64,000 nt of DNA, taken from Flavobacteriales bacterium. Lineage in GTDB: Bacteria > Bacteroidota > Bacteroidia > Flavobacteriales_D > Sanyastnellaceae. Positions 45,785 through 54,692 of this stretch are shown one piece after another. The notes under the pieces were generated by a model, which saw only the letters and a program-made list of their open reading frames with translations, did no database searches and was not told the origin of the DNA. Both the position numbers and the translations under genes were made by a program. Location of the stretch: positions 1 through 64,000 of the forward strand of contig JAIBBG010000005.1 of assembly GCA_019694805.1 (NCBI GenBank), written 5' to 3'. Positions within the stretch are counted from its first letter, which is position 1. Every line of letters starts with the position of its first letter.

Positions 45785-46010
45785 TGAAAAAAGGTGGATT
45801 AATTGCAATAAAATCGGGCTGCAAGATACTCTTGCGTTTCAGGCTTTTCAAAATAATTCTGAAACGTTTTTTTACTTGCGGGCACGTTCTACGACTAAAC
45901 CATGAAAAGGTTCAGAAGTTCAGTAAAATCAATGCTTAGAAAAAGTTATCTGTGCTGATTTGCAGAGATGTGTAAATTCAAAATTGACTTTTATCAATGC
46001 GACAAGGTGA

Positions 46011-46589
46011 TTAATTCCAGGTTGGAACGAATTTTTTTTCGTATTCCTGCCATTGTTCGCTCGTTGTTATTTCAAGTTGTTTGTCTTCTGCGAAAAATTT
46101 CAAGAAGATCTCCAATTGAGCAGGAGTTCTGTATCCTGCAACCGGCCCCATGTATTGCCCTTTTCTATCCAAAAAAACCAATGTAGGATAGGCACTTACC
46201 TGAAGATATTGGGTGAATTCATGTACACCATTGCGACCAGGGTTGTTGGGAACATAGGTGGGATTCTTAAATACCATTCCACCGAAACTCACGCTATCCG
46301 GGCCTTCTGCATCAAACTTGACGCAATAAAAATTCTTATTGAGGTACTCCGCTACGCGTGGATCTTCAAAGGTGTTTTTCGACATCATTTTGCAAGGACC
46401 ACACCACTTGGTATAGACATCTATGATGACTGGACGGGGTTCTTTTTGAAGCGATGACATAGCTTCTTCTACTGTTACCCAATTCACAGCTTCGCCGCTT
46501 GAAGGTTTTTCTGGAGTGAATGAAATCAATGAGGATACCAATACAATCAGTAGTCCTGAGAAGAAGAAACCTTTCAGCAATTTATTCAT
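46011..46589 (-). CDS. Membrane-anchored thioredoxin-like protein
   Basis: A 192-residue protein with an N-terminal anchor or signal (GFFFSGLLIVLVSSLIS) and the thioredoxin site KWCGPCKMM. The second half has SAYPTLVFLDRKGQ with cis-proline. It is likely a periplasmic thiol-disulfide exchanger, acting in cytochrome c or envelope protein maturation. It is alone, between gltA and the POT transporters on the same strand. Confidence 0.88.
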   Translation of the reverse strand: MNKLLKGFFFSGLLIVLVSSLISFTPEKPSSGEAVNWVTVEEAMSSLQKEPRPVIIDVYTKWCGPCKMMSKNTFEDPRVAEYLNKNFYCVKFDAEGPDSVSFGGMVFKNPTYVPNNPGRNGVHEFTQYLQVSAYPTLVFLDRKGQYMGPVAGYRTPAQLEIFLKFFAEDKQLEITTSEQWQEYEKKFVPTWN

Positions 46590-46648
46590 GATCTAAATAT
46601 TTAAAAGTACCGATGACCAAACTAAACGAAAATCAAGCCATAAAGTTC

Positions 46649-48199
46649 TCAACGAACTTCTTGCATCAACTTTCTGATGAATGGTGAGATCACAATAAGC
46701 AACACCCCTGCAATGATGGCATACCAAGCAAAGTCATAATATCCTTGAGTATAGATATTCAGCTTCTCAATCGGTGTTGCATTTTCATCCGGTGAAATGC
46801 TTGCACCAAACAAACCAGCCACATACTGTCCATAAGCTGAAGCCAAAAACCACATACCCATCATGAATCCTTGAAGTCGTGCAGGCGCGAGTTTTGTCAT
46901 GATAGACAAGCCAATAGGCGAGAGGCAGAGCTCACCAAGCGTTACGACGAAATATGCCGCAGTGAAAACATCCAAGGACGATTTACCATCGCCGTCGGCA
47001 AAGAATCGACCTGTAAAGAAGGTGAAATAACCAAGCCCGAGGAAGAGAAAACCCAACCCAAATTTCACGACTGTATTCGGTTCCATTTTCCTGCGCGCCA
47101 TGGCAATCCAAATAGTTCCAACAATCGCGGCGAATAAGATGACAAAAAGAGAATTGGCTGCATTGTTGACGCCATTCGGATCAAGATGGATGAATCCGAG
47201 TAATTCTTTATTCAAGTGATTAGCCGCAAAAAGACTTAATGAACCGCCAGCCTGCTCGAAAATGGCCCAAAAAACAACAGAAAAGAGGATGAACAACATC
47301 GCCGCAATGAGCTTTTTGTTTTCACTTGCCGAGCTTTTCGTCATCTCAAAACCCAGATAAATCAAGCTAAAAGGGCCAATGCAATACATAAACCAATCGG
47401 TATACCTTGTATTCGCTACCATGACCATGATGAGTGGAATGCACAACAAGCCACCAGCATAAACAACATAATCAACCCATTTTTTGTCGGTGATTCCTTT
47501 GGCCTCAAATGGCGAAATTCCGATAGGTCCCAATGTCTTTCTTGTAAAGATAAACGTCACGAGACTAATGGTCATCACAACAGCAGCCAAGCCGAAAGCG
47601 ACATTCCAACGCAATCCTTCAGCAATGACAGAACCCAGAAATTCACCTTTTCCAATAGCGATGCAGAAATATCCTCCGAGAAGCGCACCGAGATTAATAC
47701 CTGCGTAGAATAAAGAAAAACCGGCATCGCGTCGGTTGTCACCAGCAGAATACAATTGTCCAACCATACTGGAAATATTGGGCTTGAAGAAACCAGTTCC
47801 CACTATATTGAAAGAAATACCTAAGAAGAAAAACTCTTTAGGATCAATAGCCAGAATAATGCTACCTGTGATCATCAGCAATCCACCCCAAAACAACGAC
47901 TTCCTGAATCCAAGAATTTTATCAGCGAAAAGCCCTCCAATAAAAGTAAAGGCATATACCCATGCCTGCGTAGCACCGTATTGAAGGTTGGCTGATTTGT
48001 CATCCATGAACAATTGATTCACCATGAAAAACGTAAGCATACCGCGCATTCCGTAAAAACAGAATCGTTCCCACATCTCTGAGAAAAACAAGGACCAAAG
48101 TTGTTTGGGAAATTTCCCCTTAAAGTCTTGAATGAGCAATAGTTCTTCCTGCGATGAATTCATGGATTGCTGTGCGTTCTGACTTTGGGCAGTTGCCAT
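46649..48199 (-). CDS. POT family peptide:H+ symporter
   Basis: A 516-residue inner-membrane transporter with about fourteen hydrophobic segments. The POT signature is FFSEMWERFCFYGMRGML (ExxERF), followed by the PTR2 segment FKPNISSMVGQLY. It imports di- and tripeptides with protons. It follows the second POT gene by 96 bp with a terminator between them (48221-48252), so it has its own transcript. An N-terminal QS-rich leader precedes TM1. Confidence 0.93.
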   Translation of the reverse strand: MATAQSQNAQQSMNSSQEELLLIQDFKGKFPKQLWSLFFSEMWERFCFYGMRGMLTFFMVNQLFMDDKSANLQYGATQAWVYAFTFIGGLFADKILGFRKSLFWGGLLMITGSIILAIDPKEFFFLGISFNIVGTGFFKPNISSMVGQLYSAGDNRRDAGFSLFYAGINLGALLGGYFCIAIGKGEFLGSVIAEGLRWNVAFGLAAVVMTISLVTFIFTRKTLGPIGISPFEAKGITDKKWVDYVVYAGGLLCIPLIMVMVANTRYTDWFMYCIGPFSLIYLGFEMTKSSASENKKLIAAMLFILFSVVFWAIFEQAGGSLSLFAANHLNKELLGFIHLDPNGVNNAANSLFVILFAAIVGTIWIAMARRKMEPNTVVKFGLGFLFLGLGYFTFFTGRFFADGDGKSSLDVFTAAYFVVTLGELCLSPIGLSIMTKLAPARLQGFMMGMWFLASAYGQYVAGLFGASISPDENATPIEKLNIYTQGYYDFAWYAIIAGVLLIVISPFIRKLMQEVR

Positions 48200-48220
48200 A
48201 CGTTGTTTTGTTTTAGAATA

Positions 48221-48252
48221 AATAAAAAGGCCTGAAACTCTTGTTTCAGGCC
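48221..48252 (-). terminator. Terminator between the two POT genes
   Basis: GGCCTGAAAC, TCTT, GTTTCAGGCC, a perfect 10-bp stem; on the minus strand a T-rich run follows. It ends the 588-residue POT transcript before the 516-residue POT gene. Confidence 0.88.
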
Positions 48253-48295
48253 TCCAAAATAGTGAGAATGCTAATTCTTTCTATCAGATATGTGT

Positions 48296-50062
48296 TTATG
48301 ACACATTGTTCTCTTTCATGACACTATTCAACCACTTGAGCATCATGAACAGAATGATGGCTGCCGCAAGCACCAAACCGAAGTTCAGGTAGAAATAATT
48401 TTCCTTTTGTGGGAACTTTTCCCAAAGACTAGAAAGCATACCCGAGAGTTTGTTACCAACTGAAATAGCGAGGAAAAATCCTCCCATCATCAAGGCTGTA
48501 ATTCGGGGTGGTGAAAGCTTTGATACCAGAGAAAGGCCCATTGGCGATAAACACAATTCACCAATGGTGATTACACCATAAGAAGCCATGAGCCACCAAG
48601 CACCTGCTTTGCCTGTGAGGTCATTGGTGGCGAAAACTGCCCCAACCATCACCAATGCCGACAAGGCTGTAATCACCAAACCGATAGCAATTTTAGTTGG
48701 AGTACTTGGTTCTTTGCCCTTTTTACGCATCATTCCGAAAATCCCCACAATTACTGGAGTGAGCACCACAACCCAAAACGGATTGATGGATTGGAACAAT
48801 TCGGTTGAATAGAGCTTCATATCAGTGCCTTGTGGAGGAATTTGGTCACCGGGAAGGGTAGAGAAGTATTTGTGTGACTTCTCAAGTTGGTCAACTTTCT
48901 TTCCATATTCAGTTTTTGCTTCAATTTCTTCTTTGGTAACAGCAGGCATAGATTTTTCTACCGCCCACATGCTGTCGATTTGGTGTTTGAATGATTCATC
49001 ATCCAGCGCTACCGTTTCATTGTTAACCACGATCTGCGCCATACCTAACTTCGAAGCAACATTGGCCACGGCATCAGGCATTTTACGATCAGTATGGTCT
49101 TCAGCCCAAACAGTAAGGGCATCACCGTTTTGGTGGAAAATGGCAAAAAAGAGGATTACACAAGTGAAAACAGCAAGCAATGCTTTGATAGCTCGGCGCT
49201 CTTTGGCAGAATCGTGTGAAGATGCGATATCGCCATCGATTCCCTTTTCTGCATGGCCTTTGGCGAAAGCGAGGTAAATAAAGAATCCAATGACCGGTAA
49301 ACAACCAATGATGAATGCATCGTTGGTATCAGTACCGAGAATGTTGCCCGGAATGAGATAACCCAGAATACCAAATGCAAACATTGGAAGTACAGTCATG
49401 GCGAGGATTTTCCCGGTAGGCATATCACCGGCTTTAAGCGGTTTCACCACATCCACATGTTTGATGTGTTTGGATCCTGAAATAAAAATCACAACGCCAA
49501 TAAGCATACCTACTCCGGCAGCAGCAAAAGCATGCCCCCATCCATAGTTGTTGCGCATATAGGCAGCTACGAAGTTGCATATGAAGGCACCAACATTGAT
49601 CCCCATATAAAATATGTTGTAACCAGCGTCTTTTTTGTCTTTCAATGCGTCGTTGCTATAGAGGTTACCAACCAACGTTGAAATATTGGGCTTAAAAAAG
49701 CCATTACCCAGAATGATCAGTAATAATGCGAGGTAGAAAGTGGTAATGCTGTGAATGGACAAACAGAAATAACCAGCAGCCATCATCAAACCACCGATGA
49801 TAATGGATCTGCGGTAACCAAGAACACGGTCTGCCAATAATCCACCGATGAAAGGAGTGAGGTATACAAGACCAAGATAGGTTCCATAAATGTCTGATTT
49901 TTGTGATGGAGCGAAACCCATACCTCCATTATTCCAGCCATCTAACATGTAGAGGGAGAAAATTCCCAACATGAGATAATAGCCAAATCTTTCCCACATC
50001 TCTGTGAAAAACAGAACGAATAGACCCTTCGGGTGCCCTGCATTGGGTGTTGTTGCTGACAT
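48296..50062 (-). CDS. POT family peptide:H+ symporter with large central loop
   Basis: A 588-residue transporter. The POT signature FFTEMWERFGYYLMLGI and FFKPNISTLVGNLY are present. About 70 extra residues lie near 330-400 (around KMPDAVANVASKL through KKVDQLEKSHKYF) as a hydrophilic insert that the neighbouring POT protein lacks. The family imports di/tripeptides. The insert could be a periplasmic or regulatory loop. It starts a run of two POT genes separated by a terminator. Confidence 0.92.
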   Translation of the reverse strand: MSATTPNAGHPKGLFVLFFTEMWERFGYYLMLGIFSLYMLDGWNNGGMGFAPSQKSDIYGTYLGLVYLTPFIGGLLADRVLGYRRSIIIGGLMMAAGYFCLSIHSITTFYLALLLIILGNGFFKPNISTLVGNLYSNDALKDKKDAGYNIFYMGINVGAFICNFVAAYMRNNYGWGHAFAAAGVGMLIGVVIFISGSKHIKHVDVVKPLKAGDMPTGKILAMTVLPMFAFGILGYLIPGNILGTDTNDAFIIGCLPVIGFFIYLAFAKGHAEKGIDGDIASSHDSAKERRAIKALLAVFTCVILFFAIFHQNGDALTVWAEDHTDRKMPDAVANVASKLGMAQIVVNNETVALDDESFKHQIDSMWAVEKSMPAVTKEEIEAKTEYGKKVDQLEKSHKYFSTLPGDQIPPQGTDMKLYSTELFQSINPFWVVVLTPVIVGIFGMMRKKGKEPSTPTKIAIGLVITALSALVMVGAVFATNDLTGKAGAWWLMASYGVITIGELCLSPMGLSLVSKLSPPRITALMMGGFFLAISVGNKLSGMLSSLWEKFPQKENYFYLNFGLVLAAAIILFMMLKWLNSVMKENNVS

Positions 50063-50143
50063 AGATTTACTTTTTGGTGTGTTGTTTTAGAAATCGGAAG
50101 AGGCCAAACCTACAAAAGTTTTGATACCGGCCTGCAACACCTA

Positions 50144-50176
50144 TAAAAAAGAAGAATCCGGCGTTTACCGGATTCT
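50144..50176 (-). terminator. Terminator after the T9SS propeller gene
   Basis: AGAATCCGG, CGTTTA, CCGGATTCT: a 9-bp perfect stem, with TTCTTTTTT on the minus strand after it. It lies just past the stop at 50191. Confidence 0.9.
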
Positions 50177-50190
50177 CTTTGCAAAACACA

Positions 50191-51768
50191 CTATGATTTG
50201 ACCAATCTGCCCGATCCCATTTTCCTCCCGCCGGAATCGGACAAATGCAACTGATAGATGCCTGATGAAAGTTCTGTGAGCGATATCTGATCGGAATGAG
50301 AGTCGATACGACCAGTTTTGACCAATGCCCCAGTCTGATTGAAAATTTCATATTGATAGAATGGACTGGCTATATCTAATATAACCCGAACCTGATCAGT
50401 AGCCGGATTTGGATAAACGCCAATATTGTTGAATGAACTTTCATGAACACCCTCGGCTTCGGTGTCGATCTTCACAACCCAGTTATCAGCATAGTCGCCG
50501 TATTGATTGTGAAGACCAGCCACGATGCCATCAGTCGAAGTGGTAAATCCCAATATGAAAAGTGTTGTCCCATTTTGGACACACATATCTACGGCACCAT
50601 CATTTGAAGATCCGCCCAGGGTTATTTTCCAATCGATGTTCATATCCTCATCCAATCTGGCCAACCATGCATTTTCATAGGAATCAAACTCTAATGGATC
50701 TACATCACCATCATCACTGCTGGTTGAACCCAACACCCAAATACTTCCATCACTCGTCATGCTCGCAGCGATACTTTTATCCATGCCTCCGCCACCAAAA
50801 CACTTTTGATTCAACAATTCTCCGTTTTCACTTACTGAAACGAAATGAAATGAACCATGTGCATTGCAATTGACATTGTCGTTCTGTAGTGAAGTCTGAA
50901 AACCCATGATAATATTCTCATCCGCGTCCAGACACAATCTTGATGATTGACCAATGCCATTCATTCCATCTGACTCGAATGAAATGGACCAATCTTCATC
51001 GCCATTGCCATCAATTTTGGTCAGCATTGCAGCACCATCTGAGGTGTTTTCTGCAGCGCTATAGGTTGTTCCAGAGATATAGAGCTCATTGTCGGGCGTT
51101 CGCAACATATCGAACAGTTCTTGCCTGGAATCATCACCATAAAATTCTTCTTGAATGACATTTCCATTGATATCGAGTTCTGCAATCCAGATGTCTGTAT
51201 TTTCAGGGATAGATCCAACCCCGGATCCTTCAATTTTCATCGTGCCTCCAAGAATGAGTCGGTTAGGATTCTTATAGATGATGTCGGCACCTGAGTCGTT
51301 TCCTTCAGTACCAAAACTTTTGCTCCACAACAATTCTCCTATAGGACTAATTCTGATACACCAGATATCACTGGTGAATGTAGAACCCGTGTGATCAATC
51401 ACATCCCCGTCATCTGAAAAACTCTTACCAGTAATGACATACTCTCCGGATGGCAATTCAGCTATACCGGTTGCAATTTCATCATCACTTCCACCATAGT
51501 TATGTTGCCACTCCATACCGCCTTCTACATTGAGTTTTGCGACGTAAAAATCCATACCTCCATGGGAGGTTGGAGAAACAATGCCATCAATAGGAGCGCA
51601 CAAACCAACAACAATAAAGCCTCCATCAGATGTTGGATGTATGCTGCTCGGTACTTCCATCTCGGGAGTGCCGATGCACTCTGATGTCACAACTGCTTGT
51701 GCTGACATACATGTAGGGGCGAACATGAGCGATAGGCAAATCGCCGGATAAATAATATTCTTCTTCAT
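50191..51768 (-). CDS. T9SS-secreted beta-propeller-like protein with type A sorting domain
   Basis: A 525-residue protein. The start MKKNIIYPAICL (51768) gives a signal peptide ending CMSAQ; the frame runs 21 codons further up. The body has repeated GGSDDE, SDGGFIVVG, SDDGDV and GSSNDGAVD segments of a propeller-like fold. The end has IGVYPNPATDQVRVIL, YEIFNQTGALV and LSSGIYQLHLSD, a type A sorting signal. It is probably secreted and surface-bound. The 5' leader contains a hairpin at 51793-51810. Confidence 0.85.
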   Translation of the reverse strand: MKKNIIYPAICLSLMFAPTCMSAQAVVTSECIGTPEMEVPSSIHPTSDGGFIVVGLCAPIDGIVSPTSHGGMDFYVAKLNVEGGMEWQHNYGGSDDEIATGIAELPSGEYVITGKSFSDDGDVIDHTGSTFTSDIWCIRISPIGELLWSKSFGTEGNDSGADIIYKNPNRLILGGTMKIEGSGVGSIPENTDIWIAELDINGNVIQEEFYGDDSRQELFDMLRTPDNELYISGTTYSAAENTSDGAAMLTKIDGNGDEDWSISFESDGMNGIGQSSRLCLDADENIIMGFQTSLQNDNVNCNAHGSFHFVSVSENGELLNQKCFGGGGMDKSIAASMTSDGSIWVLGSTSSDDGDVDPLEFDSYENAWLARLDEDMNIDWKITLGGSSNDGAVDMCVQNGTTLFILGFTTSTDGIVAGLHNQYGDYADNWVVKIDTEAEGVHESSFNNIGVYPNPATDQVRVILDIASPFYQYEIFNQTGALVKTGRIDSHSDQISLTELSSGIYQLHLSDSGGRKMGSGRLVKS

Positions 51769-51792
51769 AGTAAAAAGGATTTGGGATAAGTC

Positions 51793-51810
51793 CACTTCCC
51801 GCTGGAAGTG
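51793..51810 (-). promoter_or_regulatory. 5' leader hairpin of the T9SS propeller gene
   Basis: CACTTCC, CGCT, GGAAGTG on the plus strand, a perfect 7-bp stem with a tetraloop, 25 bases upstream of the ATG at 51768. If transcription begins just above it, it forms the 5' end of the mRNA. Confidence 0.35.
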
Positions 51811-51952
51811 TTTCCGAAAGATTACGTTCACCTCATAAGAATTGATTGCCGTTCATCCCTTTTAACAGCGCCTGTTTGCGTTCATTAACAGAACATGCAG
51901 CAATTAGCCAATTAATAAAAACGAACGTTAAGACATGAATATAATATTCATG

Positions 51953-51978
51953 AAAAAGGGACTGTGCAAACAGTCCCT
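51953..51978 (-). terminator. Terminator after the epimerase gene
   Basis: AGGGACTG, TGCAAA, CAGTCCCT, an 8-bp perfect stem followed on the minus strand by five T. It is 28 bases after the epimerase stop at 52006. Confidence 0.9.
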
Positions 51979-52005
51979 GGATGTGTCATCGTCAAGTTCG
52001 ACGAA

Positions 52006-53055
52006 TTAATTTTTTCCTGCTTCCAGTTTTTTCAATGCGGCCTCATACACACGACGCATCCCTTCCTCAACAGAAATCTTGGCTTTCCAGCCGAGTCTGT
52101 TTTCCACCCATGTCATGTCGCAATACCTGGAAAATACACCCACCGGTTTATCTAAAAGTGGTTTGATTTCAGGCTGATATCCAGCAAACTTGCAGAAGAC
52201 TTCAATGATTTCGCGGAATGATGTGAGTTTACCCATACCGATATTGATGGCTGTTCCATCATGAATATGATCCATTGCGAGCAAAATGCAGTCAATCACA
52301 TCATCAATATGTACGAAGTCTCTTCCCTGATAACCACTTCCCCAAACTTCAAATGGATCTTCTTTTTTCGCTGCCCTTGCAGCAATAGCTGGCACAGGAT
52401 AAGTGAGGTCCTGATCCTCACCATAACCGCTGAATGGTCTGATACAGGTGATTTTAAGTCCATAATGTTGAGCCGCAATTTTCGCTAAAAATTCTCCGGT
52501 CAATTTTGTCCAGCCATAAGTCATATCAGGCTGCCCCATCTTCTTAAAATCGATATCACTTTCTTTGAGTTGAATCGCATTGCCTTCTCCTTGTAAATCT
52601 ACCGGATATGCAGCACTACTGCTCGGATAGAGCATTCTGGCGGGTTTATAGCGACAAGCCCAATAGAAGATTTCAGCATCGATAGCAAGATCCAATGCCA
52701 CGGCCATTGGATCACCATCGATCATAGCACGACCACCAACTATGGCAGCAAAATGAAACACATCATGAATCCTTCCACAAGGGAAAGCATATCTGGTTTG
52801 AAAAAAAGACTCATCCTGCCCCAAAGCTCGAATCACTTCACGGGCATCTCCTTTGATGAATAACAACCTCCCTTGATCATAGATAGCGAAATCGCCCTGA
52901 TCTGAATCCTTTTTTGCTTCGAGCCAGGTGTCGGGATGGGTACCAACCATCAAATTGTCGATGAAAATGATTTGATCAGAAGTGGTGCGATGCAGTCTTT
53001 TAACCATGTTGCGACCAACAAATCCGCAACCGCCGGTAATGAGATGTGTTTTCAT
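52006..53055 (-). CDS. NAD-dependent sugar epimerase/dehydratase
   Basis: A 349-residue extended SDR protein starting MKTHLITGGCGFVG (53055, confirmed by a TATTTTTG box at 53066-53073). The NAD-binding GGCGFVG, the SSSAAYP segment and the catalytic YGWTK (YxxxK) are all present. HIDDVIDCILLAM and GRDFVH fit the GDP/UDP-sugar epimerase branch. It makes or interconverts nucleotide sugars for polysaccharide or lipopolysaccharide. The specific sugar cannot be named. Confidence 0.87.
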   Translation of the reverse strand: MKTHLITGGCGFVGRNMVKRLHRTTSDQIIFIDNLMVGTHPDTWLEAKKDSDQGDFAIYDQGRLLFIKGDAREVIRALGQDESFFQTRYAFPCGRIHDVFHFAAIVGGRAMIDGDPMAVALDLAIDAEIFYWACRYKPARMLYPSSSAAYPVDLQGEGNAIQLKESDIDFKKMGQPDMTYGWTKLTGEFLAKIAAQHYGLKITCIRPFSGYGEDQDLTYPVPAIAARAAKKEDPFEVWGSGYQGRDFVHIDDVIDCILLAMDHIHDGTAINIGMGKLTSFREIIEVFCKFAGYQPEIKPLLDKPVGVFSRYCDMTWVENRLGWKAKISVEEGMRRVYEAALKKLEAGKN

Positions 53056-53065
53056 AGGCTTTTTG

Positions 53066-53073
53066 CAAAAATA
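53066..53073 (-). promoter_or_regulatory. -7 box TATTTTTG for the epimerase
   Basis: A perfect minus-strand TAnnTTTG, 10 bases before the ATG at 53055, a rather short leader. Confidence 0.5.
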
Positions 53074-53104
53074 GAAGATGTGATGCTTGTGACATCTATG
53101 GCCA

Positions 53105-54139
53105 TCATCCACCTATCATTTCAGATTGCCAAATCATATCTATGAAATGATCATAGTTCCTGATTCCATCTTCAATTCCCATCATCTTCAGATAACGGTC
53201 ATTCATTTTTTCCTGGAGTCCGGGAAAAAACTCAGGATACTGCAATGCATTGGCTTTGGTCTTTTTGATCAGATCCATCACCTGAATGCTCTGCATAGAA
53301 TCGAGTTGTATTCGCAATGAATCATTCAGCATATGAAGTTGAGAACGAATAGCCCTGTACAACTCAAATTGAGCAATGCATTGCAATCGTTCATCTTGTG
53401 CATGATACAACGCCATGAAGGCCACAAAATCCGCATCAGACTCCGCCGATATACCATAGGCATGGGCCAATTCGTGAGCTATTATGAACGCTTTCGTTGG
53501 TGCTAAAAAACTTCCATCGATGTGGGCTTGACCGCTAAAAGGGAGGTAGATCCCGGCCACTCCATTTTTTCTCATCAATCCATGCAATCCAACCTCATAA
53601 AATGATGGCTTGCCATAGCAGGGAATTTCTTTGGTCGACAAATAAGCAACAACTGCATCTTGTATTTCTTCGTGAGAAATGGTCAGATTTTCATCCAAGA
53701 AAGGAGCTGGATATTGTTGCAGCAAGGAAGTTGTTCGGCTGCCGAGTTCATAGAGTTCATCTTGACTCAAAGCTTTTGCATCGTGTTCCACAAAGGGCGA
53801 TTGACCTGTGTAATGAAAACCCCAAAACCACATGAACCCTGTGAGGAGCCAACCAACGATGTTCAATGGCAACCATGTCAATCTTGATCTAATTCCCTGA
53901 AATTTTTGCGCATAAAACCAAATCCAGAGTGGCAATAATGCCACCAGAATATATATGAATGGAAAGGGGAGAAGCCCGATGGTGAAATCAAGAATGTACC
54001 TGACGCAAGGAAAAATTAACTGGACAAAAATGACCTTTTGAAGAGTTGGAAAAAGAAGAAACAACATCAACATGAAAAGGGTGAGCAACAGCAATCCAAT
54101 CCCTTTGTTTTTGACCAAAAAGGATGAAAAGGACTTCAA
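53105..54139 (-). CDS. DUF3810 membrane metallopeptidase-like protein
   Basis: About 344 residues. The start is the TTG at 54139, one base after the apaG stop, because no ATG precedes the first membrane segment. Three hydrophobic segments lie in the first 120 residues. A zinc-peptidase motif IAHELAHAYG (HExxH) follows with E in SAESDAD a likely third ligand. This is the DUF3810 layout, a Bacteroidota family of unknown substrate. It is translationally linked to apaG upstream. Confidence 0.8.
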   Translation of the reverse strand: MKSFSSFLVKNKGIGLLLLTLFMLMLFLLFPTLQKVIFVQLIFPCVRYILDFTIGLLPFPFIYILVALLPLWIWFYAQKFQGIRSRLTWLPLNIVGWLLTGFMWFWGFHYTGQSPFVEHDAKALSQDELYELGSRTTSLLQQYPAPFLDENLTISHEEIQDAVVAYLSTKEIPCYGKPSFYEVGLHGLMRKNGVAGIYLPFSGQAHIDGSFLAPTKAFIIAHELAHAYGISAESDADFVAFMALYHAQDERLQCIAQFELYRAIRSQLHMLNDSLRIQLDSMQSIQVMDLIKKTKANALQYPEFFPGLQEKMNDRYLKMMGIEDGIRNYDHFIDMIWQSEMIGG

Positions 54140-54140
54140 A

Positions 54141-54527
54141 TCAATTTTTGCTGTATGGAACTTCCAATGAGAACATTGGAATTTTAACCTGAATGAACTC
54201 TCTGTGTCCCGGTTGTTGCATCGTGTAGAAACCACTCATGGTCCCGCGCATTGAACGCAGATCACAGGCGCTGGAATAACGATAAAAATCACCTGGCATG
54301 ATGACAGGCATTTCACCAACGACTCCAGGACCTTCAACTTCGCGTTTGATGGCTATTGAATCGAAAATATGCCAATGTCTGCGTAGAAGTTTTACCGGAA
54401 AATCATTCTGATTTTCAACGGTAATGTGATACGAAAAAACGAAACTTTCCATCAAAGCACTGCTGAGGTTTTCCTCATACCGCACTTCAACAGAGATTCT
54501 GATTCCTGATGTAACTTCTGTAAGCAT
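54141..54527 (-). CDS. apaG: ApaG domain protein
   Basis: A 128-residue beta-sandwich protein. It has the ApaG pattern YHITVENQNDFPVKLLRRHW, SACDLRSMRGTMSGFY and a terminal F(S)LEVPYSK. In enterobacteria ApaG affects cobalt resistance; its biochemical role is unknown. A TATATTTG box lies at 54542-54549, and a palindrome ATCCGTTCGGAT sits at its expected transcription start. DUF3810 follows with no gap. Confidence 0.92.
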   Translation of the reverse strand: MLTEVTSGIRISVEVRYEENLSSALMESFVFSYHITVENQNDFPVKLLRRHWHIFDSIAIKREVEGPGVVGEMPVIMPGDFYRYSSACDLRSMRGTMSGFYTMQQPGHREFIQVKIPMFSLEVPYSKN

Positions 54528-54541
54528 ATCCGTTCGGATTG

Positions 54542-54549
54542 CAAATATA
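54542..54549 (-). promoter_or_regulatory. -7 box TATATTTG for apaG-DUF3810
   Basis: A perfect minus-strand TAnnTTTG with TTG candidates 18 and 21 bases further upstream, 14 bases before the ATG. Confidence 0.6.
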
Positions 54550-54642
54550 GTTACAGAATCAAGTTTTCAACAATGCCGTCCCCATTTTAAACATCAAAAC
54601 AAGACTACACCAGCAAGTGCGGATGTTCCCCTCGTGGGATAG

Positions 54643-54674
54643 ACAAAAAAAATCCCCGAACATGTCCGGGGATT
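54643..54674 (-). terminator. Terminator after the giant PD40/SPOR gene
   Basis: AATCCCCG and CGGGGATT form an 8-bp stem around an ACATGT-containing loop; eight T follow on the minus strand. It is just past the stop at 54693. Confidence 0.88.
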
Positions 54675-54692
54675 ATGATGAGGTTGATCATA

